Source: Duganella alba (GTDB lineage Bacteria; Pseudomonadota; Gammaproteobacteria; Burkholderiales; Burkholderiaceae_D). Taken from it: 64,000 nt of DNA. Both the position numbers and the translations under genes were made by a program. The notes below the pieces were generated by a model, which saw only the letters and a list, made by a program, of their open reading frames with translations, made no database searches and was not told where the DNA came from. The stretch's first letter is position 1. Each line of letters starts with the position of its first letter. Positions 49,521 to 58,025 of the stretch are shown here, piece by piece. The stretch spans positions 124,001 through 188,000 of the forward strand of contig NZ_WKJN01000008.1 of the NCBI RefSeq assembly GCF_009674495.1, written 5' to 3'.

Positions 49521-50705
49521 ATGACACTGCTCCGCATCGACGAACCCACGCGCACGCTGGCCGGCCACCCCCTATGGCGCCTCGGCTTCCGTCCTTTTTA
49601 CATGGTGGCCGCGATCTTTGCCGCGCTGGCGGTTCCCCTGTGGATGGCGCAGTATTTCGGCGTGCTGCCGCAGGGCCTGCACGTCGGCTTCAACTGGCAT
49701 ATGCACGAGATGGTGTTCGGCATGGCGGCTGCGGTGGTGGTGGGCTTTCTCTACACCGCCGGCTACAACTGGACCGGCTTCTGGACCCCGGTGCGCGGCA
49801 GGCTGGCCGCGCTGGTGGCCCTGTGGTTGGCGGGACGCGTGGCGATGCTGGTCGCGCCGCCGCTGGCCGCCGCCGTCATCGACTGGCTGTTCCTGCCCGC
49901 CGCCGCCTGGCCGCTGTTTCGCGTGATGCGGAAGGCGAACAACAGGCGCAATTACTTCCTCGTCGGCCTGCTGGGATTGATGGCGCTGGCGAACGGCGTA
50001 TTCCACGCGATCGCGCTGGGCTGGCTGGCCGTGGCGCCCACCGCGCCGGTACAGGCGGCGATATTGATGATCGTGATGATGGAAGCGGCCATCGGCACGC
50101 GCATCATCCCCATGTTCACCCGCAATGGCGCGCCGGGCGCCACGCCGCTGGTGCAACCCAGGCTGGATCGGCTGTCGCTGCTGCTGATCGCCGCCACGGC
50201 GGTGAGCTGGGTGGCAGGTCTGCCGGGCTGGCTGTTTGCGCCGGTCGCCCTGGCTGCGGCAGCCCTGGTGCTGGTGCGGCTGTGGCGCTGGCAGGCGCTG
50301 CGCACGCTGTCGGTGCCGCTGCTGTGGATCATGCATCTATCCTATGCGTGGATCGCGGCGGGGCTGGTGCTGCTGGCGTTGTCGCGCTGGCAGTGGGTGA
50401 GCGCCAGCGCCGGCTTCCATGCGCTGACGGTCGGCTCGATGGCCGGCCTGATACTCGGCATGATCACGCGCACCACGCTGGGCCACACCGGCCGTCCGCT
50501 GAAGGCCGGCCGCGCGGAACGCGCGATGTTCATCCTGATCCAGTTGAGCGCAGTAGCGCGCGTGGCCTCGGCGCTTGGCCATGACACGCAGCATGGCCTG
50601 CTGCTGATCGCCAGCGCCGTGTGCTGGACCGCCGCCTTCATCGCCTATGCGGTGGTCTACGTGCCGTATCTGTCGCGTGCCCGCGTCGACGGCAAACCGG
50701 GCTAA
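49521..50705 (+). CDS. nnrS: NnrS family membrane heme protein
   Basis: A 394-residue protein with about 12 membrane helices. NnrS motifs include HPLWRLGFRPFYMVAAIFAAL, FNWHMHEMVFGMAAAVVVGFLYTA, IGTRIIPMFTRNG and MITRTTLGHTGRP. NnrS binds heme and copper and protects against NO; it is regulated with nitrate and nitrite respiration genes in known denitrifiers. The ATG with AAGGAAAG upstream was chosen; the frame opens 21 codons earlier. Its stop overlaps the convergent cytochrome gene by four bases. Confidence 0.92.
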   Translation: MTLLRIDEPTRTLAGHPLWRLGFRPFYMVAAIFAALAVPLWMAQYFGVLPQGLHVGFNWHMHEMVFGMAAAVVVGFLYTAGYNWTGFWTPVRGRLAALVALWLAGRVAMLVAPPLAAAVIDWLFLPAAAWPLFRVMRKANNRRNYFLVGLLGLMALANGVFHAIALGWLAVAPTAPVQAAILMIVMMEAAIGTRIIPMFTRNGAPGATPLVQPRLDRLSLLLIAATAVSWVAGLPGWLFAPVALAAAALVLVRLWRWQALRTLSVPLLWIMHLSYAWIAAGLVLLALSRWQWVSASAGFHALTVGSMAGLILGMITRTTLGHTGRPLKAGRAERAMFILIQLSAVARVASALGHDTQHGLLLIASAVCWTAAFIAYAVVYVPYLSRARVDGKPG

Positions 50706-52024
50706 GGTTTGGCTTCCTCGCGCGCCGTCGCCCGGCGCTTGACGTCGGTCGCTGCCACCGGCGCGCCCCGGTTGCCCCAGCTGTCGCGCACGAAGGTGGC
50801 GACATCGGCCACCTCCTGGTCGCTCAGGCGCCGCGCGAACGACGGCATGCTGAATTGCGCCGGCGTGCCGGCGGTGCGCGCCGTCGTCATCCCTTCCAGG
50901 ATGATGCGGATGACGGAGTCGGGCGGCGCGGCCGTCACCACCGGATTGCCGGCCAGCGCCGGGAACACACCTTCGTAGCCCTTGCCGTCCGGGCGATGGC
51001 AGGCGGCGCAGTTGTCCAGATAGAGCTGGGCGCCGCGCGCGCTGGCGTCGCCGTTGCGCAGCGACTGGCTGACGGCGGGATCGTAGGCATACGCGCCCTT
51101 GCCGCTGGTCGGATCGGTCAGCGACTTGAGGAAGTGCGCCGCCGCCGCCGCATCCTCGGCGCTGAGGAATTGCGTGCTGTTGGCGATCACCTCGTTCATC
51201 GAAGCGAAAGCGATGCCGTGGCGGTTGGTGCCGGTGCGCAGGAACTGGGCGATATCCGCCTCGCTCCAGGCGCCGATGGTGGTGCTGTCGCCATTGCGCA
51301 GGCTGGGCGCATGCCAGCCGTCGATCATGGCGCCGGACAGGTAGGCAGGTCCGCCGGCTGCGCCCAGTGCGCGCACCTGCAATGCGGGACCGCGCGGCGT
51401 GTGACAATCGCCGCAATGGCCCAGGCCTTCGACTATGTAGGCGCCACGCCGCAGCATGGCGTCGTCGGTTTTCAGCTGGAAGGCGCGCGGCTCGGGAGCG
51501 AAGGCCAGGCGCCAGATGGTCAGCGGCCAGCGCATCGAGAGCGGGAATGGTATCTCGTTCTCGCGCCGAGGCACGGCGGCCGGCCGTACTTCGCGCGTGA
51601 AGTAGGCGTACAGCGCGGCCACGTCTTCGGGCGTGGTGCTGGAATAGGCGCTGTACGGCATGGCCGGATACAGCGTATGGCCGTTGGCGACGCCGTAGCG
51701 CAGCGCGCGGTCGAAGTCGGCCAGCGTGTAGTTGCCGATGCCGTGCTGGCGGTCCGGCGTGATGTTGCTGGTGTAGATGGCGCCGATCGGCGTTTCCATG
51801 CGCAGGCCGCCGGAATAGGGCGGCTGTCCCTGCACGCTGTGGCAGGCGGCGCAATCGCCAACGCGCGCCAAGTAGGCGCCGCGCGCGATCATTTCGGCGC
51901 TGGCGGCCGATGCCTGCGGATGCGCGCCGGCGCGCGCGTCGGACCAGCGGGTGGCGCTGATCACCGTCAGCAGGCCGATGACCACTACCGCACCGGCGCC
52001 GATAAAGAGGTTACGTTTGTTCAT
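50702..52024 (-). CDS. Triheme cytochrome c subunit of a GMC dehydrogenase
   Basis: A 440-residue membrane-anchored cytochrome with an N-terminal signal/anchor (LFIGAGAVVVIGLLTVISA). Three CxxCH heme sites are seen: CAACH in GDCAACHSV, CGDCH in GHCGDCHTP and CAACH in DNCAACHRP. The three-domain layout is that of the electron-transfer subunit of gluconate 2-, sorbitol or alcohol dehydrogenases, passing electrons to ubiquinone. It overlaps the flavoprotein gene by four bases. Confidence 0.92.
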   Translation of the reverse strand: MNKRNLFIGAGAVVVIGLLTVISATRWSDARAGAHPQASAASAEMIARGAYLARVGDCAACHSVQGQPPYSGGLRMETPIGAIYTSNITPDRQHGIGNYTLADFDRALRYGVANGHTLYPAMPYSAYSSTTPEDVAALYAYFTREVRPAAVPRRENEIPFPLSMRWPLTIWRLAFAPEPRAFQLKTDDAMLRRGAYIVEGLGHCGDCHTPRGPALQVRALGAAGGPAYLSGAMIDGWHAPSLRNGDSTTIGAWSEADIAQFLRTGTNRHGIAFASMNEVIANSTQFLSAEDAAAAAHFLKSLTDPTSGKGAYAYDPAVSQSLRNGDASARGAQLYLDNCAACHRPDGKGYEGVFPALAGNPVVTAAPPDSVIRIILEGMTTARTAGTPAQFSMPSFARRLSDQEVADVATFVRDSWGNRGAPVAATDVKRRATAREEAKP

Positions 52025-53760
52025 GCGTGTACCAGTGCTCCGCCGGTTTTCAGGTAAGTGGACCGGATCTTGGCGGCGGCGAAGTAGGTCAGCGCCGCCA
52101 CCAGGCCGGTCGGGTTGTAGCCGATGTTCTGCGGGAAGGACGAGGCGCCGAACACGAACACATTCGGCACGTCCCAGCATTGCGAATACCGGTTCAGCAC
52201 ACTGTTGGACGGATTGGTGCCGATGATGGCGCCGCCCGTGTTGTGGGTGGACTGGTAGACGCGCACGTCGTAGCTGTCGCCCGGCTTCAGGATGCGCTGC
52301 GACATCCGTTGCGGCTTCATGGCGGTGACGATTTCCGCCGCCCGCGCCGAGGTGAAGGCGGTCATCTTGTATTCGTTCGGATGCCAGTCGAAGGTCATGC
52401 GCAGCAGCGGCACGCCGTGGGCGTCGCGGTAGGTCGGGTCCAGGTCCAGGTAGCGGTCGCGGTAGGACATGACGGAACCCATGGTGGCGACGGAGCTGGT
52501 GTGCGCATAGTGCTTGCGCACGGCGCTTTTCCAGCCGCTGCCCCAGCGCGGCGCGTCCGGCGGCAGGGGCATCTGCACGATGGGCCGGCCGCCGGTGGCG
52601 CCGGCGAAGATCATCGCGCCGCCGACGAAGCCATGCTTGCTGTGGTCGAAGTGGTCGGCGTTGTAGTCGTCGATGGCCTGCTGGCCGGCCGCTCCCGCGC
52701 CCATGAAGGGATTCATGTTGACGCTCTCGTCGAAGAACGCGGTGGTGCTGCTGACCATCTGGTACGCGTAGTTCTTGCCCACCACGCCCTTGCCGGTGAC
52801 CGGATCGTAAGGCTTGCCGATGCCGGACAACAGCAGCATGCGCACATTATTCAGCTGGAAGCTGGCCAGCACCACCATCGCCGCCGGCTGGTCGACCTGC
52901 TTGCCGTTGGCGTCGATGTAGCGCACGCCGGTGGCCAGCTTGCCGCTGCCGTCGAGCAGGATGCGGGTGACGTAGGCGTTGTGAAGCACCTTGAGATTGT
53001 TGCGGCCCTTCAGAATGGGGATGATGGTGGTCTGCGGCGCCGCCTTCGAATACAGGAAGCAGCCGAAGCCCTCGCAGAAGCCGCACAGGTTGCACGGTCC
53101 CATGCGCACGCCGTAGGGATTGGTGTAGGCGGCGGTGCTGTTCGCGGCCGGCACGGCGAACGGCTGGTAGCCCAGTTCCCGCGCGGCCTCGGCAAACAGC
53201 TGGGAACTGAGGATGGGCGCCAGCGGCTGCTGCGGGAACGGGTTGCTGCGCTTGCCCTCGTAGGGATTGCCGCCGGCGGTGCCGGCCACGCCGGTCACTT
53301 TTTCGAAGTGGTCGAAGTACGGTTCCAGCTCCTCGAAGCTGATGCCGTAGTCCTGGATCGTCATGTCGTCCGGGATGAACTTCTTGCCGTAGCGTTCCTC
53401 GTACACGCTGCGGATGCGCAGGTCGTTGGGCGAGGCGCGCCACTGCTGGCCGTTCCAGTGCGCGCCGGCGCCGCCGGTGCCGGTGCCGAGGATGAAGGAG
53501 CCATACTGGCGATACGGCACGGCGATCTCGCCCGGCTTGTGGCGCACGGTGACGGTTTCGCCGGCCAGCGGCTGCCACAGGTCGCCGCGCACGGCGTATT
53601 TCAGTTCATCCGCGATGCGCGGGTAGTCGAAGTCGGTCGCGGTGTCGCGCTCCGGGCCGCGCTCCAGCACCAGCACCGACAGGCCGGCGTCGGTCAGTTC
53701 CTTGGCCATGATGGCGCCGGTCCAGCCGTAACCGATGATGACTGCATCTACTGGTTTCAT
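52021..53760 (-). CDS. GMC-family flavoprotein dehydrogenase (gluconate 2-dehydrogenase type)
   Basis: A 579-residue FAD enzyme. The nucleotide-binding GYGWTGAIMAKELTDAG motif is at the N-terminus; GSFILGTGTGGAGAHWNGQQWR, a Cys-rich CNLCGFCEGFGC stretch and the C-terminal HNTGGAIIGTNPSNSVLN follow. The His-Asn motif and the cysteines fit membrane-bound periplasmic sugar-acid dehydrogenases. The substrate (gluconate, 2-ketogluconate, fructose or another polyol) cannot be told. The start lies 2 bases after the small subunit gene. Confidence 0.9.
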   Translation of the reverse strand: MKPVDAVIIGYGWTGAIMAKELTDAGLSVLVLERGPERDTATDFDYPRIADELKYAVRGDLWQPLAGETVTVRHKPGEIAVPYRQYGSFILGTGTGGAGAHWNGQQWRASPNDLRIRSVYEERYGKKFIPDDMTIQDYGISFEELEPYFDHFEKVTGVAGTAGGNPYEGKRSNPFPQQPLAPILSSQLFAEAARELGYQPFAVPAANSTAAYTNPYGVRMGPCNLCGFCEGFGCFLYSKAAPQTTIIPILKGRNNLKVLHNAYVTRILLDGSGKLATGVRYIDANGKQVDQPAAMVVLASFQLNNVRMLLLSGIGKPYDPVTGKGVVGKNYAYQMVSSTTAFFDESVNMNPFMGAGAAGQQAIDDYNADHFDHSKHGFVGGAMIFAGATGGRPIVQMPLPPDAPRWGSGWKSAVRKHYAHTSSVATMGSVMSYRDRYLDLDPTYRDAHGVPLLRMTFDWHPNEYKMTAFTSARAAEIVTAMKPQRMSQRILKPGDSYDVRVYQSTHNTGGAIIGTNPSNSVLNRYSQCWDVPNVFVFGASSFPQNIGYNPTGLVAALTYFAAAKIRSTYLKTGGALVHA

Positions 53761-53762
53761 GG

Positions 53763-54449
53763 TCAGCCCCGCGATCCGTCGATGGACACCGGGCCGTAGG
53801 GATATTTGCGTCCCTGCTGGTCGATGAAATCGGTGAAGTCGGCGCGCGCGCCGGGAAAGCCGACCATTTTCCAGGCCGCCATCTGCTTGTTGCCGCCGTA
53901 GATGGGATCGGCGAAGAAGCCTTCGCGTGTGTTCCGCAGCAGCAGCGCGAAGAAGGCGGCCGCCATCGTGCCGTCTTCCTGCAGGTGGCCGCCATCGGCC
54001 TGCGTCAGCAGCGCGTCGCGCTGTGCAGCGTCCAGCTGGGCGAAGGGTTTGCCGTGCGCGTGCGCCGCGGCGCGATCGATCAGGGCGATGCCGGCGCGGT
54101 ACAACTCGCGCGGCGTCTGGCGCAGCTGGTAGCCCAGCGTCGGCGGCGCTTCGGGATGGAAGGGCCCTTGCATATACCAGTAGGCGCCGTAGCCGTAGGG
54201 GAGCTGCATCTGCTTGTCGAGGAATACCGGCACGCCTGCGGCCACGCCGCCGGGGCCATTGCCGTCATCGGGTATCAGGCGGTCCACCGCCGCGTTGATG
54301 AAGGCCCATTCGGCGGGCGTGAAATACGCCGGCACATAGGCCTTGGCTTCAGGCGCGGCGCCGCCGGCGGCCGCCATGCCGGAGGCCAGCGCCACGCCTG
54401 CCGCGCCGCGCAGGAAGTCGCGCCGCTTGAGAGGATGAGACTCGGTCAT
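53763..54449 (-). CDS. Gluconate 2-dehydrogenase subunit 3 family protein
   Basis: A 228-residue small subunit with a twin-arginine signal (KRRDFLRGAAGVALASGMAAAG). The Tat signal carries the folded FAD subunit to the periplasm in known complexes. FTPAEWAFINAAVDRLIPDDGNGPGG and GYGAYWYMQGPF are the family motifs. It is first in the three-gene operon small subunit, flavoprotein, cytochrome, with about 150 bases of non-coding sequence before it, in which nothing clear was seen. Confidence 0.9.
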   Translation of the reverse strand: MTESHPLKRRDFLRGAAGVALASGMAAAGGAAPEAKAYVPAYFTPAEWAFINAAVDRLIPDDGNGPGGVAAGVPVFLDKQMQLPYGYGAYWYMQGPFHPEAPPTLGYQLRQTPRELYRAGIALIDRAAAHAHGKPFAQLDAAQRDALLTQADGGHLQEDGTMAAAFFALLLRNTREGFFADPIYGGNKQMAAWKMVGFPGARADFTDFIDQQGRKYPYGPVSIDGSRG

Positions 54450-54598
54450 GTGTTTTCCTGCCTTGCAAAGCTGTCAATGCGGTGCAGTGTAGGCCGCGAC
54501 CATGCGTTCTTCCTCTGCCAAAAGTGCTCATCCAAAGATAGTGTCGGTTCACCCGCAGGACTGATTTAATCGCATGACTATTCAACCGCGAGGACTTT

Positions 54599-55465
54599 AT
54601 GAGCATCGAAATCAAACACCATACCGTGCAGGCGAACGGCATCCGCCAGCATTACCTGGAGGCGGGCAAGGGCGCGCCGGTGGTGCTGCTGCACGGCTTC
54701 CCGGAGACGAACTTCGCGTGGCGCTTCCAGATTCCCGAACTGGCCAAGCACTACCGCGTCATCGCGCCGGACCTGCGCGGCTACGGTGAGACCGACAAGC
54801 CGGCTGGCGGCTACGACAAGCGCAATATGGCGAACGATCTGGTGGAGCTGCTGAAGGTGCTGGAGATTCCGAAGATCGCGCTGGTGGGCCACGACCGCGG
54901 CGCGCGCGTGGCCACGCGCTTCGCCAAGGATCATCCGGAACTGCTGGACCGCCTGGTGGTGATGGACAATGTGCCGACCCGTATCGTGGCGCGCGAGTTC
55001 TCGCCGGCGCTGGCCAAGTCCTACTGGTTCTTCATCTTCAACCAGGTGCCGGACCTGCCGGAAGCGCTGATCGCCGGCCGCGAAGACCTGTGGCTGCGCC
55101 ATCTGTTCTCGGACTGGTGCTACAACCCGCTGGCCATCGAAGGCAAGGCCTTCGACACCTACGTCGAGGCCTACCGCCGTCCGGGCGCGCTGCGCGGCGC
55201 CATGTCCGACTACCGCGCGATCGCCGAAGACGTGGCGCAGGACAAGGTCGACGAGGACGTCAAGATCGCCTGCCCGACCTTGTCCATGTGGGGCGAGGAC
55301 TTCCACGCCGTCGGCAAGATGTTCGACATGAAGCAGGTCTGGGCCGAGATGGCCAGCGACCTGCGCACCGTATCGATTCCGCAGTCCGGCCACCTGCCGC
55401 AGGAGGAACAACCGCAGCTCGTCAACGAAGCGCTGCTGGACTTCCTGCTCGGCTGGAAGGGATAA
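54599..55465 (+). CDS. Alpha/beta hydrolase, epoxide hydrolase/haloacetate dehalogenase-like
   Basis: A 288-residue hydrolase with an Asp nucleophile: LHGFPETNFAW oxyanion region, VGHDRGARVATR with Asp99, and a catalytic His in QSGHLPQEEQP. The sequence resembles fluoroacetate dehalogenases, including two arginines after the nucleophile. The halide-pocket His-Trp of those enzymes (in a YWHWYF context, from memory) reads Phe-Phe here (YWFFIF), so a true dehalogenase role is doubtful. GAGGA precedes the ATG. It is followed 1 base later by a GTG-started transporter gene. Confidence 0.82.
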   Translation: MSIEIKHHTVQANGIRQHYLEAGKGAPVVLLHGFPETNFAWRFQIPELAKHYRVIAPDLRGYGETDKPAGGYDKRNMANDLVELLKVLEIPKIALVGHDRGARVATRFAKDHPELLDRLVVMDNVPTRIVAREFSPALAKSYWFFIFNQVPDLPEALIAGREDLWLRHLFSDWCYNPLAIEGKAFDTYVEAYRRPGALRGAMSDYRAIAEDVAQDKVDEDVKIACPTLSMWGEDFHAVGKMFDMKQVWAEMASDLRTVSIPQSGHLPQEEQPQLVNEALLDFLLGWKG

Positions 55466-55466
55466 C

Positions 55467-56405
55467 GTGCAGGTTCTGTTTTCCATCGTGCTGCCGATCT
55501 TCGCGCTGATCGGCGTCGGCTGGCTGGCGCGCGTGCGCGGCTGGATGGGCGCGGCCGGCGCGTTCGAGATGAACCGCTTCGTGGTCTATCTCGGCATGCC
55601 GGCGCTGCTGTTCCAGATCATGGCCAAGTCGAGCTGGAAGCAGCTGGATCAGCCGGGCTTCATCGCCGCCTTCGGCCTGGCCAGCGGCGCGGTGTACGCG
55701 GTGACGGTGGCGGTGAGCCGCATGCGCGGCGGCGCGCTGGCCGACGCCAGCCTGGCAGGGCTGAACGCCGCCTATGCCAACGTCGGCTTCATCGGCTTTC
55801 CGCTGGCGATGGCGGCGTTCGGGCCGTCGAGCATGATGCCGGCGACGATCACCTCGATCCTGACGGTGTGCGTGTTGTTCGGCATTGCGGTGACGGTGGT
55901 GGAACTGGGCGTCAATGAGGGCGGCAGCATCGCCGGCATATTGCGCAAGGTCGGCTGGTCGCTGGCGCAGAATCCCATGCTGCTGTCGCCCGTGCTCGGC
56001 GCGCTGTACGCCGGCTTTGCGCCGCCGCTGCCGGAGGGGGCGGATCGCTTCCTGTCGCTGCTGGCGCATGCGGCCAGCCCGTGCGCGCTGGTGTCGCTGG
56101 GATTGTTCATCGCCGACCAGCGCGGCCGGCCGCAGATTCCGGCGTTGAGCGCGCAGGTGGGGCTCAAGCTGGTCGGCCAGCCGGCGTTGACCTGGCTGCT
56201 GGCGGAATATGTATTCCACCTGTCGCCGTCCATGACCGGCCTGGCCGTGGTGCTGGCCGCGCTGCCGACCGGTACCGGGCCGTTCATGCTGGCGCAAATG
56301 TACAAGCGCGAAGCGGGCGGCATCGCCGGCAGCATCCTGGTGTCGACGGTGGTGTCGGTGCTGACCATTTCGGTGCTGGTCAGCTGGTTCCGCACCACCG
56401 GCTGA
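55467..56405 (+). CDS. AEC-family transporter (second copy)
   Basis: A 312-residue integral membrane protein with the AEC layout: LPIFALIGVGWLARVRG start, NRFVVYLGMPALLFQ and YANVGFIGFPLA helix breaks, and LAALPTGTGPFMLA at the C-terminal crossover. It starts at GTG with GGAAGG about 10 bases upstream. It is probably co-transcribed with the hydrolase gene, so an organic-acid product or substrate of that enzyme may be carried (inference). It converges with the OmpA-family gene. Confidence 0.82.
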   Translation: MQVLFSIVLPIFALIGVGWLARVRGWMGAAGAFEMNRFVVYLGMPALLFQIMAKSSWKQLDQPGFIAAFGLASGAVYAVTVAVSRMRGGALADASLAGLNAAYANVGFIGFPLAMAAFGPSSMMPATITSILTVCVLFGIAVTVVELGVNEGGSIAGILRKVGWSLAQNPMLLSPVLGALYAGFAPPLPEGADRFLSLLAHAASPCALVSLGLFIADQRGRPQIPALSAQVGLKLVGQPALTWLLAEYVFHLSPSMTGLAVVLAALPTGTGPFMLAQMYKREAGGIAGSILVSTVVSVLTISVLVSWFRTTG

Positions 56406-57398
56406 CTACTGCTTGACCAGCTCCACGCGGCGGTTCTTCTCGCGTCCCGCTTCGGCGTCGTTGGAAGCCACCGGGGCATAGGAGGCCACGCCCTTGGCGG
56501 CGAGGCGCTTGCCATCGATCTTGTAGTCGGTGGCAAGCGCCTTGACCACGGCGTCGGCGCGCTTCTGCGACAGGTCGGCATTGTGCGCCAGCGCGCCCTG
56601 GTTGTCGGTGTGGCCGACCACGTACACCTTCAGCTGCGGGTTCTGTTGCAGCAGCTTGGCCATCTCGCCCAGGGCCGCCTTGGAGTCCGGCTTGACGTCG
56701 CTCTTGTCGGTATCGAAGTAGACCCCGTACACCGCCACCTTGCCCTCCGATGCGATGCTCTTCGCCATATCCGCCGCGTTCAGATTGACGCTGACTTTGT
56801 CCGTCTCCATCGGCTTGCCCTCGACGATCTGCAGATAAAGACCGCCATTGCGCTTCTGCACCGATGGCACCACCCACACGGCGACGTGCACCAGCGTGCC
56901 GTCGCTGGTCGTGCCCTTGGCCAGCAGGTAGCGGCCATCGCGCGCGCCGTAGATGAATGGTTCGTATTGCTGGCCGCCGTCGATGAAATTACTGCTCAGT
57001 TGTTTGCTTTGAAGGTAGCCGCCGAATTCGTCGCCGCAGGCTTCCTTGGCGCAGGTGAATACGGTTTTGAGGCCGGCCTTTTCCAGCGCGCCCTGGTAGT
57101 TGCGCATCACTTCGACGTCGGAACGGCTTTGCGGGAAGTTGTAGGCGAGGCGGGTGTACTTGCCTTCCACGACAGCCGTGTTCTGGAAACTGTACTGGCG
57201 ATCCTTGCCGAAAATGCGCTTGCCGGCGGGCAGCGTCACTTCCTCGAATTCCTTGGCGTCATACCCCACCAGTTTCGACTCGGGAAAGCGCGACAGGAGC
57301 GGATGGTCCTTGCCGCCTTTGGCGGTGTCCTGTGCCGGCATGTCCGCATACGCCGAAGAGGTCAGGGCCGCGCCCAGCAGCAGAAGGAGAGTTCGCAT
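56406..57398 (-). CDS. OmpA-family protein with DUF4892-like N-terminal domain
   Basis: A 330-residue exported protein with a signal peptide (MRTLLLLLGAALTSSAYA). Residues about 35-200 form a domain seen in DUF4892 outer-membrane-associated proteins. The C-terminal 110 residues are the OmpA peptidoglycan-binding domain (GVYFDTDKSDVKPDSKAAL, VVGHTDNQG, LSQKRADAV, GREKNRRVELV). The frame opens 11 codons earlier, but this ATG gives a proper signal. It converges with the AEC gene. Confidence 0.88.
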   Translation of the reverse strand: MRTLLLLLGAALTSSAYADMPAQDTAKGGKDHPLLSRFPESKLVGYDAKEFEEVTLPAGKRIFGKDRQYSFQNTAVVEGKYTRLAYNFPQSRSDVEVMRNYQGALEKAGLKTVFTCAKEACGDEFGGYLQSKQLSSNFIDGGQQYEPFIYGARDGRYLLAKGTTSDGTLVHVAVWVVPSVQKRNGGLYLQIVEGKPMETDKVSVNLNAADMAKSIASEGKVAVYGVYFDTDKSDVKPDSKAALGEMAKLLQQNPQLKVYVVGHTDNQGALAHNADLSQKRADAVVKALATDYKIDGKRLAAKGVASYAPVASNDAEAGREKNRRVELVKQ

Positions 57399-57518
57399 GG
57401 CATTGCCTTGTAAAGTTAATAAGTATTGCAATTATAGGAACATTCTATGTGCCCTAGCGCACGATTCGGACAGGCAACGCGCTCTACAATCCAGCAATTA
57501 ACTGCGGGGGAATCGACA

Positions 57519-58025
57519 ATGAAAAAACTGATGCTGGCGTTTGGCGTGGTGCACGCGCTGATCGCCTTGTTATTTACGGGCGGCGCTTTGTTCCTGATCG
57601 TCATCGGCGCGCAACTGGGCTGGCACGCGATGAGCGCCGATAACGGGCTGACGGCGGCGCAGGAGGTGATCGAGGCGATCGGCATCCTGGCCGCCGCCGT
57701 GGTGGCCCTGCAAATCGCCGAAACCATCGTCGAGGAAGAGGTGGTGCGCGACGCCGACATCAGCGCGCCGACGCGCGTGCGGCGCTTCCTGTCGCGGTTC
57801 TTCGTCGTGGTAGTGGTCGCGCTGGCGATCGAAGGCCTGGTCGCGACCTTCCACGCGGTGCACGAAGACGTCAGGGAGCTGCTGTACGTGGCCGCGCTGA
57901 TCGGCAGCGTCGGCGTCATGCTGGCGGCATGGGGCGTCTTCGTTCACCTGAACCGCTCGGCCGAGGAGCTGGAGCCGGAAGCCATGCAGGACGCCCAGGC
58001 CGAGGATGTCAAACTCAAACCCTAA
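57519..58025 (+). CDS. Small membrane protein of unknown function
   Basis: A 168-residue protein with four predicted membrane helices (about 5-27, 47-65, 90-110 and 120-142) and a charged cytoplasmic tail rich in Glu, Asp and Lys. Glutamates (AETIVEEEVVRD) lie between helices 2 and 3. I do not recognise a named family. GGGGAAT lies before the ATG; a frame opens 24 codons earlier without a ribosome site. It overlaps the MscS gene end by four bases. Confidence 0.7.
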   Translation: MKKLMLAFGVVHALIALLFTGGALFLIVIGAQLGWHAMSADNGLTAAQEVIEAIGILAAAVVALQIAETIVEEEVVRDADISAPTRVRRFLSRFFVVVVVALAIEGLVATFHAVHEDVRELLYVAALIGSVGVMLAAWGVFVHLNRSAEELEPEAMQDAQAEDVKLKP

